Shown here piece after piece: positions 1 to 7,684 of a DNA stretch of 64,000 nucleotides (positions within the stretch are counted from its first letter, which is position 1; each line of letters starts with the position of its first letter). The notes beneath the pieces were generated by a model. It made no database searches. It was not told where the DNA came from and worked only from the letters and a program-made list of their open reading frames with translations. Origin of the DNA: Streptomyces sp. NBC_01754 (GTDB lineage Bacteria; Actinomycetota; Actinomycetes; Streptomycetales; Streptomycetaceae); assembly GCF_035918015.1 (NCBI RefSeq), contig NZ_CP109132.1, positions 6,510,001 through 6,574,000 of the forward strand, given 5' to 3'. Both the position numbers and the translations under genes were made by a program.

Positions 1-190
1 CCTCGATCTCCGCGCGGCACTCCTCGACGCCGCTGGACGAGCCGTCGCCGCGGAGCAGACCGTGGCTGAGCCGTTGGAGCACGTCGTGCACAGTCGGGGT
101 GGCTGGATCCGTCATCAGGTCGTAGACCACCAGCGCGCCGCCGGAGGGCAGCGCCTCCTGAATGCGCGAGTCTCGCGGCACCCCGCCCCG
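1..190 (-). pseudogene. C-terminal fragment of an S-adenosylmethionine-dependent methyltransferase-like gene, running off the left edge
   Basis: The minus strand reads in frame as ..RIQEALPSGGALVVYD.. and then ..VHDVLQRLSHGLLRG... This matches the strand-4/strand-5 region of small-molecule O-methyltransferases, where a glycine turn is followed by hydrophobic residues and an acidic residue. The frame is still open at base 1, so the C terminus lies outside the window. Upstream (towards 220) the frame reaches a stop and similarity fades, next to the 3' side of a group II intron. I infer that the gene was cut by intron insertion or a later rearrangement. The family call rests on a short stretch only. 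Confidence 0.4.
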
Positions 191-332
191 GACACCTCCG
201 GACGGTCACCGCTTCCCTGACATGCTCGTGTCCCCTCGCGCTTTCGCGTCCAGGTAAGTCAGGCGACCCAAGAACCTCCCTCCGAGTTCCTCCCGACTGC
301 GTCGGGGATACAACGAAGCGCCTCACGGCGCA

Positions 333-368
333 CACCGGACGTGCCCGTCTCCGAGTATCCGGCTCTCC
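333..368 (-). ncRNA. Group II intron domain V-like hairpin (intron B)
   Basis: On the minus strand GAGCCGGAT..CACGTCCGGTGT forms the typical domain V layout: a catalytic AGC triad, a short upper hairpin capped by GAGA and a two-base bulge. The base of the lower stem has mismatches compared with intron A's domain V, which suggests decay. It overlaps neither the restored RT frame (stop at 387) nor any other gene. Confidence 0.6.
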
Positions 369-386
369 ACGTGTCCTTGCCTCTGG

Positions 387-1829
387 TCAGCCGACGGCTG
401 CCGGTATTGGCATCCATGGTGTGGGAATGTTCCGGCCCCGGTATCGGTAGCGGACCACCGAGACTTTCTGGGTTTGGAACAGCGAAACCCCTTCCTCGGT
501 CGGTCGTTTCCCGGGAGGAAACGCCGGAACAAGGATGCCCACGGGACGCGAGGATGTCGTTTACGCAGCCAGCGGGTCACTCGATGCCAGGAATACTCAT
601 CGAGATAGCCGAAGGTGGCCGCCGACACAGCGTGTCGGAAGTAGGCGCACCAGCCCCGCAGTACAGCATTCAACTGACTTAGTAGGTCGAACAGATGCCG
701 CTGTTTCGATCTTCCGGTAATCGCCCGGACCTTGTCCACAATGGAGGCCAGCGCCTTCTTCGAGGGGTAGGTATGGACGACGTTCCGGTCGGTGCATCGT
801 TTCCGCCGGCGCTGGATGTGCCAGCCCAGAAACTCGAAGCCCTCGTTGATGTGAACCACCTGTGTCTTGGCCTCCGACAGGCGCAAGCCCATCGGTGCCA
901 GGACTGCTGCGGCCTCGGCCCGCAGCGCTTCGGCGTGCTGGCGCGTTCCCGAAACCATGACCACCCAGTCATCCGCATAGCGGATGAGACGGCGGCACAT
1001 GGGCAGGCCGCGTCTGCGACGCGCGGTGCGCTGGTATTCCGATCCATAGCTCTGCCACGTCTCGGCGAAGTGCTCGTCGACCTCGGACAGAGCGATGTTG
1101 GCCAGCAGCGGGGACAGGATTCCTCCCTGGGGAGTGCCGGTGATCGAAGCACCCTCAGTACCGTCCGTATGCAAGATTCCGGCTTTGAGGAGCGCCTTGA
1201 CCAAGGCCAGGACTCGCTTGTCTCCGATTCGCGCACGCACTCGGTCCATCAGGGCCGGGTGCGCGATCTCATCGAAGCATGCCTGAATGTCCTCTTCCAG
1301 AACCCATTCGTAAGAGCGGGATCCAAAGAAGTGGATCTCGGCAATCGCGTCCTGAGCCCGCCGTTTGGGACGGAACCCGTAGCTGTCACGGGAAGAAATC
1401 CGCCTCAAATATCGGCTCCAGCACCATTTTCAGAGCCGCTTGCACAACTCTGTCGCCCACAGGAGGGATGCCCAGCCGACGGAGCTTGCCACTTCCGCCC
1501 TTGGGAATCATCACCTCCCGCACCGGGAGAGGGGAGAACGTCTGCGCCTTAAGATCTCGACGGAGACGGTCCAGGAAGACATCTTCCCGCCCTGATAGCC
1601 GCACGGCATGAGCAGAAAATCCGTCCACACCTGCGGTTCGGGCACCCCGATTGGTCCGCACCCGCTCCCATGCAACCGGCAGGAACGCGGGGTCACATAC
1701 GAGGTTGAACAATTCATTGAACCGGCGACCGGTGTCATCGGTCGCCCATTGGTGCAGTTTGGTCTGGGTCCCCAGTACCCGCCGCCCGGCCCAAAACAGG
1801 GCGTCCGACGGATCGTCAATATTCATCAA
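387..1829 (-). pseudogene. ltrA: Group II intron-encoded reverse transcriptase/maturase (intron B), two frameshifts
   Basis: The N-terminal part (1829 to about 1388) carries the RT-0/RT-1 region with MIPKGGSGKLRRLGIP. The central frame continues with YGFRPKRRAQDA, the QGGILSPLL motif and the catalytic YADD box (IRYADDWVV). An extra A near 1387 creates a TGA and shifts the frame; removing it restores ..FFPCSYGFRP... A second shift near 505 needs one added base and restores the maturase-X ending ..RPTEEGVSLF.. RYRYRGRNIPTPW, with a stop at 387-389. The span 1829-387 is exactly 481 codons, so one insertion and one deletion cancel, consistent with an original protein of about 480 residues. Probably non-functional. 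Confidence 0.8.
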
Positions 1830-1896
1830 CGGACTCCTGGCCTTCCAGAACCATCACTGCGAACGCGCTGCCGCTCTTCGCCATGCGGACGGCTTT

Positions 1897-1972
1897 GTCG
1901 GGTAGCTCCGGCGCGTTGCCGCGCCGGAGCCCCCTAAGAACCGGACGTGCCAGTCATCCCGGCATCCGGCTC
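1897..1972 (-). ncRNA. Group II intron domains V and VI (intron A)
   Basis: Domain V (1972-1938) reads GAGCCGGAT, then a GCCGG/CTGGC upper stem with loop GATGA, an AC bulge and TCCGGTTC. The lower stem GAGCCGGA/TCCGGTTC is fully paired with one G-U, and the AGC catalytic triad is present. Domain VI is an 11-bp GC stem with a GCAA loop (about 1930-1905), ending with CTACCCGAC. The ribozyme core looks intact even though the maturase gene is broken. Confidence 0.75.
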
Positions 1973-2391
1973 AAGCAAGCCCTGAAGGCTCGCGGGTTTG
2001 CAGAGTTGCTGGACCTGGCGCGATATCAGCAGAACGCTGACGTCGGCAGGTCGTGTGCACGAGACGAAGGACCACGTTCGACATGCCCTGGTCCGGAGAG
2101 AGGACGACGTATTGCTTCGTCATTGCCCTTCGGACCACCGCCATCCACTGTTCCCATTCAGCCGGGCTCTGCGGTTGGTGGTCGGCGTGCAGGAGAAAGC
2201 CCCGACACAGCGGGCAGCGGCCGTCTTGCGACGTCAGCAGCCGCAGTCCGAACGCGTCCAGTGGCAGGGGTTTCTCTTTGCGTCGCCGTTTGGCCCAGTA
2301 TCCGGCCAGGGCCGGATCGTCCGGAGACGAGGTGCCCGGGACCATCTGGTGTCGAACAATCTTTGTCCAGGAGAACTTCCGCAGGTGGGCA

Positions 2392-3738
2392 CAGGGCTTG
2401 CGCAAGTTCCCGGGATCACCCAACTGGCGTGCGGATGCCGCAGGTCGGGGTGGATGACGGAGCGGACACGGGATCCGTGATCATTCAGGTGTCTAAGCCA
2501 AGTGATCAAGAGGGTTCCCGTGTCCGCTGTCTCATCTTCCCCGATCCCTGCCGTGTTGGCCAAGTTGGGTCCGCTCCATCCGGATGACATGTCTGACCTG
2601 CGTTTCTTCCTGGAATCGGTGCCCGATCCCCGCTCCCGGCGGGGCCGCTGGTACTCGCTGACCTCGATCCTGCTGGTCTGCGCGGCTGCCGCGGTCTCGG
2701 GAGCCCGGACCATCGACGAACTCGCCGAGTGGGGCGCCCGCGCCGACGCAGAACTGCTCGCCACACTCGGCGTGCGCCGGCATCTGCTGCACTGGCGGCA
2801 TGCACCGTCCAGGTCGGCGATCGGGAGACTCCTCGAGCGTCTCGACCCCGACGCACTCGATGCGGCCGTGGGAGCCTGGCTGGCTCACCGCCATACCGCC
2901 GCAGTCCCGGGCAGGCGACGGGTGATCGCCGTGGACGGCAAGGCACTGCGCGGCTCCGCCCGCCTGGACCAGCCCCGCCGGCACCTGCTGTCCGCCGTCA
3001 CCCACGGCCGCCCGGTCACCCTCGCCCAGACCGAGGTTGGGTCCAAGACCAACGAGACGCGGCACTTCCAGCCCCTGCTCACGCCGCTTGACCTGGACGG
3101 AGACGTGGTCACCTTCGACGCGCTGCACACCGTGAAGGCCAATGCCGCCTGGCTGGTGGAGGTCAAGAAGGCGCACTACGTGGCCGTGATCAAGCCCAAT
3201 CAGCCCACCGCCTGGGCCCAACTGGACGGCCTGGACTGGCATGCGGTGGCCATCCAGCACACCGCCTCGAACAAGGGACACGGCCGCCGCGAGTCCCGCT
3301 CGGTCAAAACTCTCGCCATCGCCGACAACCTTGGAGGCATCGCCTTCCCTCACGCGAAGCTCGCCCTCCGCGTTCACCGCCGCCGCAAAGAGACCGGCAG
3401 GAAGGAGACCCGCGAGACCGTCTATGCGGTCACCAGCCTCGACGTCCACCAGGCGAAACCGGCCGAACTCGCCTCTCACCTGCGCGGACACTGGACCGTG
3501 GAAGCCCAGCACCACATCCGCGACCGTACCTTCGCCGAAGACGCCTCCACTGTCCACGCAGGCAACGCACCCCGCGTCATGGCCGCCCTGCGCAACCTCG
3601 CGATCGGAGCCCTCAAAGCCCTCGGAGCGACCAACATCGCGAAGACCACCCGGGCCATCCGCGACCAACCCGAACGAGCCCTCCCCATCCTGGGCATCAC
3701 CTACAAGCCCGACCTCAACGGAACTTGATCAAGCCCTG
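2392..3738 (+). mobile_element. Complete ISAs1-family insertion sequence inserted in the intron A RT gene
   Basis: The ends are near-perfect 19-bp inverted repeats: CAGGGCTTGCGCAAGTTCC at 2392-2410 and the complement of CAGGGCTTGATCAAGTTCC at 3720-3738 (17 of 19 identical). The target duplication is AGGTGGGCA at 2383-2391 and 3739-3747 (9 bp). The element is 1347 bp and carries one transposase gene. Length, ends and duplication fit the ISAs1 family. It lies antisense to the interrupted RT gene. Identical duplications and an intact transposase suggest a fairly recent insertion. Confidence 0.92.
2520..3728 (+). CDS. ISAs1 family DDE transposase
   Basis: A 402-residue transposase. The GTG at 2520 is chosen because AGAGGG (2509-2514) lies five bases upstream; a GTG at 2502 is possible. 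An N-terminal DUF4338/H-repeat-associated region (FLESVPDPRSRRGRWY, with ARTIDELAEWG) precedes the DDE core. That core has AVDGKALRGS, TFDALHT and, near the C terminus, RGHWTVEAQHHIRDRTF with a following ED. The three acidic catalytic residues are present and the gene is full length, so it may be active. The stop lies just before the right inverted repeat. Confidence 0.92.
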   Translation: MSAVSSSPIPAVLAKLGPLHPDDMSDLRFFLESVPDPRSRRGRWYSLTSILLVCAAAAVSGARTIDELAEWGARADAELLATLGVRRHLLHWRHAPSRSAIGRLLERLDPDALDAAVGAWLAHRHTAAVPGRRRVIAVDGKALRGSARLDQPRRHLLSAVTHGRPVTLAQTEVGSKTNETRHFQPLLTPLDLDGDVVTFDALHTVKANAAWLVEVKKAHYVAVIKPNQPTAWAQLDGLDWHAVAIQHTASNKGHGRRESRSVKTLAIADNLGGIAFPHAKLALRVHRRRKETGRKETRETVYAVTSLDVHQAKPAELASHLRGHWTVEAQHHIRDRTFAEDASTVHAGNAPRVMAALRNLAIGALKALGATNIAKTTRAIRDQPERALPILGITYKPDLNGT

Positions 3739-5146
3739 AGGTGGGCACCGGTCTCCCGGTTGCCGAATACCCAGCGGTTCTTACTGGATTTATTGAACTG
3801 ACCGAAGTACCGGTTGACGATCCAGTGCCTCGATTTGTTCTGGTGGCCGTGCTTGGCCCACTTGTAGGTGAGCTTCCACATATAGTCATCCAGCGCCGTG
3901 AAAGCTGCGCTGGAGACCACCGTCCGGTAGTAGGCTGACCAGCCGCGCACGATCGGATCGATCTTGTGCAGCACCGCACTGACATTGGAGCCTCGCAAGG
4001 CCCGCATCTCGGTGCGTAGCCGTTCCCGGATTCGTCTCAGAGCCGCCGGGCTCGGTTTGATCAGCAGCTTGCCGTCATAGCGGCGGACGTTGAATCCCAG
4101 AAAGTCGAAACCGGAGTCAGCGTGGACGATTGCGTCTTGTCCTCGTTGAACGCCAGTCCTCTGGGTGCCAGCCACTCGGCGAGCTTTGCTTTGACCTGTT
4201 GGGCTTCGTCATGGCTGTGACATAGCGCGACAAGATCGTCCGCGTATCTGATCAATGCCGGGGAACCCTCAACCGACTCGGCGGCGTTCGTGCCGAGTTT
4301 GCGGTATCGGACTCCGGCGGCTTGTTCCATTCCGTGCAGAGCGACGTTCAGCAGCAGAGGGCTCACGACACCCCCTTGCGGGGTGCCTTCCTCTGTCGGG
4401 GCGAATCGGCCGCCGTCGACCACTCCGGCCTTCAGCCAGTGCCTGACCAGTTCCCTGGCGGGGAACGTGCCGAGCTGGGCGAGAAGATGCTCATGGTCGA
4501 TACGGTCGAACGCCGCCTTCAGATCCGCGTCCAGCACCCACATCCGCTGGGGGTTCTTGCCCTTCAGCGTCAGGTAGATGGCGGAGATCGCGTCATGACA
4601 GCCGCGGCCGGGCCGGAAGCCGTACGACTTCGGCTCGAACCGCGCCTCCCACTCGGGTTCCAGCGCGTTGACCACCCGCGCTTGCAGTGCCCGGTCAGCG
4701 ATGACCGGGATACCGAGTGGGCGCTTCTTTCCGCCTGCTTTTGGAATATGCGCGCGCTTGACCGGAAAGGGCGTCCAGGTTTTCGAGCGGTATTGCGCCC
4801 AGTCGACCAGTCTGGTCTTCGACTGGGGCAACAGCGCCGTTCGCCCGTCCACTCCGGCGGTCTTGCGTCCAGCGTTGATCTCCGTCACGCGCCGCACACT
4901 CAGGAGCGTGTTAGCGCGGGAACGGAGCATCAGTTTCTGCAAGTTGCGAACTCGTTTGAGGTCGCCTTCCCGCGATGCCGTGAAGATTCTCTGTCGCAGA
5001 CGCCGTACTTCGTCCTCGACGGCACGCCAGTCGATATCGTGCCAGCCGCGGATGTTGCCCTCCGGTCCGTTCGCCAACGCGTCCGCGTCGGCTTTCACCT
5101 GCGTGTTCGTCATGGCGTCCAACTTGTCCTTCGGTTCTGGTGTCAT

Positions 5147-5568
5147 TCTCTTCGTCTCTTCACAGGCTCACCTGGGTGCCCGACTTTGCCCCTGTGGCCT
5201 CGCCACGCCTACGCCGCAGGCATTCAACGTGGCCTCCCGACCGACGACTTCAACCAGCCCAGGAGTCACCCCACTCCCCACCTCGGGGAGCGAAATGTGC
5301 ACCGCAATCCAGCCCACATCCGCCAGGTCCGAGCCGGTGGATCTCTTAAGGGGCTTTACACGCCGGTTCCTCACGTGCACCTTTCCGTCTCGCTTGCCGG
5401 ACCCGCGCCGTCTGGCAGTGCCAGCGCGTCCCGTCGTTGTCGGGGCTGCTTTCCGCCCTTACCGGCATCTCCCGGTTCGAACTGCCCCCAGCTTCGCCAT
5501 GCTGCTGCGACAGCACGGCGGCGGAGTCCTTTCACCTCCGCTCGATCCCACAGCGCCTCGTGGCACAC
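5147..5568 (-). ncRNA. 5' ribozyme region (domains I-III) of group II intron A
   Basis: This 420-base stretch between the IS630 relic and the RT start has no convincing ORF on either strand. Read on the minus strand it begins GTGTGCC, as expected for a group II intron 5' splice site, and contains several short GC-rich inverted repeats. Its length and position suit domains I-III. The secondary structure was not folded here. Confidence 0.6.
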
Positions 5569-6130
5569 GAAGACGCAGATCCAGGCGCTGGACCGGACCC
5601 AGCCGGTGCTGCCGGTCGCCTTCGCGGCGAGCGAGAAACGCACCGCCGACTACGTCCGGCACGGCACCACGAACCTGTTCGCCGCCCTGAACGTGACCAC
5701 CGGCGAAGTACTCGGCGAGTGCAAGCCGACCCGGAACGGCAAGGACTTCCTGGCCTTCTTGAAGAAGGCGGTGAAGCCGCACGTCGGGAAGGACATCCAC
5801 GTCGTCCTGGACGACCTCTCCACGCACACCATTCCGGAGGTCAAGGAGTGGCTGGCAAAGAACCCGCACGTCCACTTCCATCTCACCCCCGTCGGCTCGT
5901 CGTGGCTGAACCAGATCGAGATCTGGTTCGGAATCCTGACCCGGCAGTCCATCCGCCGCGGCACGTTCTCCAGCGTCAACGTCCTGATCAAGCAGATCCG
6001 CGACTACATCAACTCCTGGAACGCGACAGCGAAACCGTTCACCTGGACCGCGACCACCGGCGAGGTCCTCGCGAAGGTCCGACTCGTCGCGACCAATGTG
6101 AAGAAACTCGTCAATAACAACTCGAACTGA
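5569..6130 (+). pseudogene. IS630 family transposase, C-terminal half only
   Basis: From K-T-Q-I-Q-A-L-D-R-T-Q-P at 5570 the frame encodes about 187 residues of an IS630/Tc1-like transposase, including VLDDLSTHT and the WLNQIEIWFG segment with the last acidic residue. It stops at 6128-6130. The N-terminal half is absent: at 5568 the sequence passes directly into group II intron A, and intron B beyond it does not lead to the missing half. The neighbouring intact IS630 at 6155-7283 is related but distinct (VDEKSQIQALDRTQP), so this is an older, different copy. Confidence 0.85.
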
Positions 6131-6151
6131 CGTGAACAGGATCACGAGGCA

Positions 6152-7243
6152 CTAGTGTCCTGAGTCGTTAATTCGTGTGCAGTATGCGGCGAGGGTGTCG
6201 AGGATGTCGTCGGCGGTCTTCGTCCAGATGAACGGCTTGGGGTTCTTGTTCCACTCGTTGATCCAGCGGCGGATGTCGCGTTCGAGTTCGACGACGCTGC
6301 GGTGGGCCGAGCGGCGGAGTTTGCGGCAGGTCAGTTCGGCGAACCAGCGCTCGACGAGGTTGAGCCATGAGGCGGAGGTGGGGGTGAAGTGCAGGTGGAA
6401 GCGGGGGTGCCGCAGCAGCCACTTCTTGACCGGCTCGGTTTTGTGGGTGGCGTAGTTGTCCAGGATCAGGTGGAGTTCGAGGTTCTTGGGGACGGCGGCG
6501 TCGATGACCTTCAGGAAGCGGAGGAACTCCTGGTGGCGATGGCGGCGGTAGTGCTGGGCGATGACCGAGCCGGAGGCGATGTCCAGGGCCGCGAACAGGC
6601 TGGTCGTGCCGTGCCGGACGTAGTCGTGGGTCATCTTCGCCGGCGTGGCCGGGGCCATCGGCAGCACTGGCTGGGTCCGGTCCAGGGCCTGTATCTGCGA
6701 CTTCTCGTCCACCGCCAGGACCAGCGCGTTCTCGGGCGGGGAGAGGTAGATGCCCACCACGTCGCGGACTTTGGTCACGAACTGCGGGTCGGTCGACAGC
6801 TTCCAGGTCTCCACGATGTGCGGCTTGAGGCCGAAGGCCCGCCAGATCCGCGAGACGGCCGACTGCGACATTCCTGCGGCCTCGGCCATCGAACGCGTCG
6901 ACCAGTGCGAATCGCCCGTCGGCGGCGCCTGATCCAGGGTCCTGGTGACCAGCGCCTCGACCTGCTCGTCCGTGATCTTTCGCGGCGCCCCCGAACGGGG
7001 CCGGTCCACCAGGCCCTCCAGCCGGTCCGCGGCGAACCGGGCCCGCCACTTGCGTGCGGTCTCCCGCGAGACACCGAGATCCTGCGCGACCTGCGCGTTC
7101 GGCCGGCCCTCCGCGCACGCCAGCACGATCCTCGACCGCAGCACCAACGCCTGAGACGCCGTCTGCTTGCGCAACCAGCCCCGCAGCACCCGGCGTTCGT
7201 GATCGGACAACTCCAGCGACAGCGGCTTCGGACCAGGCATCAA
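6152..7243 (-). CDS. IS630 family transposase
   Basis: A 363-residue protein. The N-terminal helix-turn-helix region (residues about 15-130) includes VAQDLGVSRETARKWRARF and a winged-helix SAVSRIWRAFGLKP. The DDE domain starts with LAVDEKSQIQALDRTQP, continues with HLILDNYATHKT and ends with SWLNLVERWFAEL. The reading frame runs to the last base of the element. The stop codon TAG is completed by the target TA (6153-6154) and the next flanking base. A second ATG three bases downstream (7240) is an equally possible start. Confidence 0.93.
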   Translation of the reverse strand: MMPGPKPLSLELSDHERRVLRGWLRKQTASQALVLRSRIVLACAEGRPNAQVAQDLGVSRETARKWRARFAADRLEGLVDRPRSGAPRKITDEQVEALVTRTLDQAPPTGDSHWSTRSMAEAAGMSQSAVSRIWRAFGLKPHIVETWKLSTDPQFVTKVRDVVGIYLSPPENALVLAVDEKSQIQALDRTQPVLPMAPATPAKMTHDYVRHGTTSLFAALDIASGSVIAQHYRRHRHQEFLRFLKVIDAAVPKNLELHLILDNYATHKTEPVKKWLLRHPRFHLHFTPTSASWLNLVERWFAELTCRKLRRSAHRSVVELERDIRRWINEWNKNPKPFIWTKTADDILDTLAAYCTRINDSGH

Positions 7244-7283
7244 CCCACTCTATAACCGCCCGCAGACTTACGACTCAGGACAC
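6155..7283 (-). mobile_element. Complete IS630 family insertion sequence
   Basis: A 1129-bp element with perfect 14-bp terminal inverted repeats, GTGTCCTGAGTCGT at 6155-6168 and its complement at 7270-7283. TA dinucleotides at 6153-6154 and 7284-7285 flank it, as expected for TA-targeting IS630 elements. A single full-length transposase gene fills it on the minus strand. The ends and ORF are intact, so it may be mobile. Confidence 0.93.
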
Positions 7284-7286
7284 TAG

Positions 7287-7684
7287 GTAGCGGGGTGGCT
7301 CGATCCGCCGACCGACCGGGTCCTCACGACGGCGGGAATCAGCCATTCCCCGCGCCCGGAAATGAGGGGTCCCCCACCCGCGGATCTCGACGACGGTGCC
7401 ATTGAAGGCGCCTCACGCTCACGTCTTCACGGCAATGGATTTTTTCGAGACATGGAGGAAGTCATTCAGATTGTTCACTCCCCATGGGGTCGGTCACACA
7501 ACTAAGTTGATCGGGCACGCCGCAGCCTCCGAAGAGCCTCGGCGCGCGGCGACGTGCGAGCGGGGGCGAGCGTCACGGGGTGAGTCGGCCAGGCCGGAAA
7601 AGGCCGGCCACGCACTCCACACCTCTGTGCCTCCTCCCGTCGGCCGCCTGCGACGTCCCTCCCAGCGTGACCGAAGGAGCCCCC
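7287..7684. other. Intergenic region between the IS630 element and the DUF1906 gene
   Basis: No convincing gene. The patch 7430-7510 is relatively AT-rich (including TGGATTTTTTC and a TAAGTT hexamer) and probably holds the promoter of the gene at 7685. Apparent long frames here lack codon bias and similarity. The ribosome binding site AAGGAG is at 7674-7679. Confidence 0.5.

Larger units (their letters stand above)
300..1896 (-). mobile_element. Group II intron B, 5'-truncated (RT pseudogene plus domain V)
   Basis: A decayed group II intron encoded on the minus strand. It contains a reverse transcriptase/maturase gene (1829-387) followed by a domain V-like hairpin. Only about 67 bases separate the RT start from the 3' end of intron A, so the domains I-III expected upstream of the ORF (several hundred bases) are missing here. 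The 3' splice boundary, probably between 240 and 330, could not be fixed. The element looks immobile: the RT has two compensating frameshifts and the 5' ribozyme is absent. Confidence 0.65.
1971..5146 (-). pseudogene. ltrA: Group II intron-encoded reverse transcriptase/maturase with HNH domain (intron A), split by an IS and frameshifted
   Basis: The N-terminal part (5146 to about 4140) has the RT domain with SYGFRPGRGCHDA, QGGVVSPLL and the YADD box (IRYADDLVAL). One base is missing near 4140 (after NEDKT); the frame resumes as AIVHADSGFDFLGF. The ORF is then split at 3739/2391 by the ISAs1-type element. Joining the flanks and dropping one 9-bp duplication restores GNRETGAHLRKFSWTKIVRH with no frame break. 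The C-terminal part (2391-1971) is an HNH endonuclease domain with CPLC..HADH. Removing the IS leaves 1820 bases; adding the one missing base gives exactly 607 codons. The stop abuts domain V. The maturase is inactive in this copy. Confidence 0.85.
1897..5568 (-). mobile_element. Group II intron A, interrupted by an ISAs1-type element
   Basis: A group II intron on the minus strand. The 5' end is GTGTG at 5568, immediately next to an IS630-type transposase relic. Domains I-III run to the RT start (5146). The ORF sits in domain IV and ends right at domain V (1972-1938). Domain VI is the hairpin GCTCCGGCGCG/CGCGCCGGAGC, followed by CTACCCGAC, the typical group II 3' end, at 1897. Without the inserted IS and one target-site copy the intron is about 2.3 kb, a normal size. 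The sequence after the 3' end is not the other half of the IS630 gene, so a rearrangement followed insertion. Confidence 0.75.

Noticed and set aside
4322-5568. First two thirds of a 602-codon plus-strand frame ending at 6130
   Set aside because: It is antisense to the group II intron RT and ribozyme; only the part after 5569 resembles a transposase.
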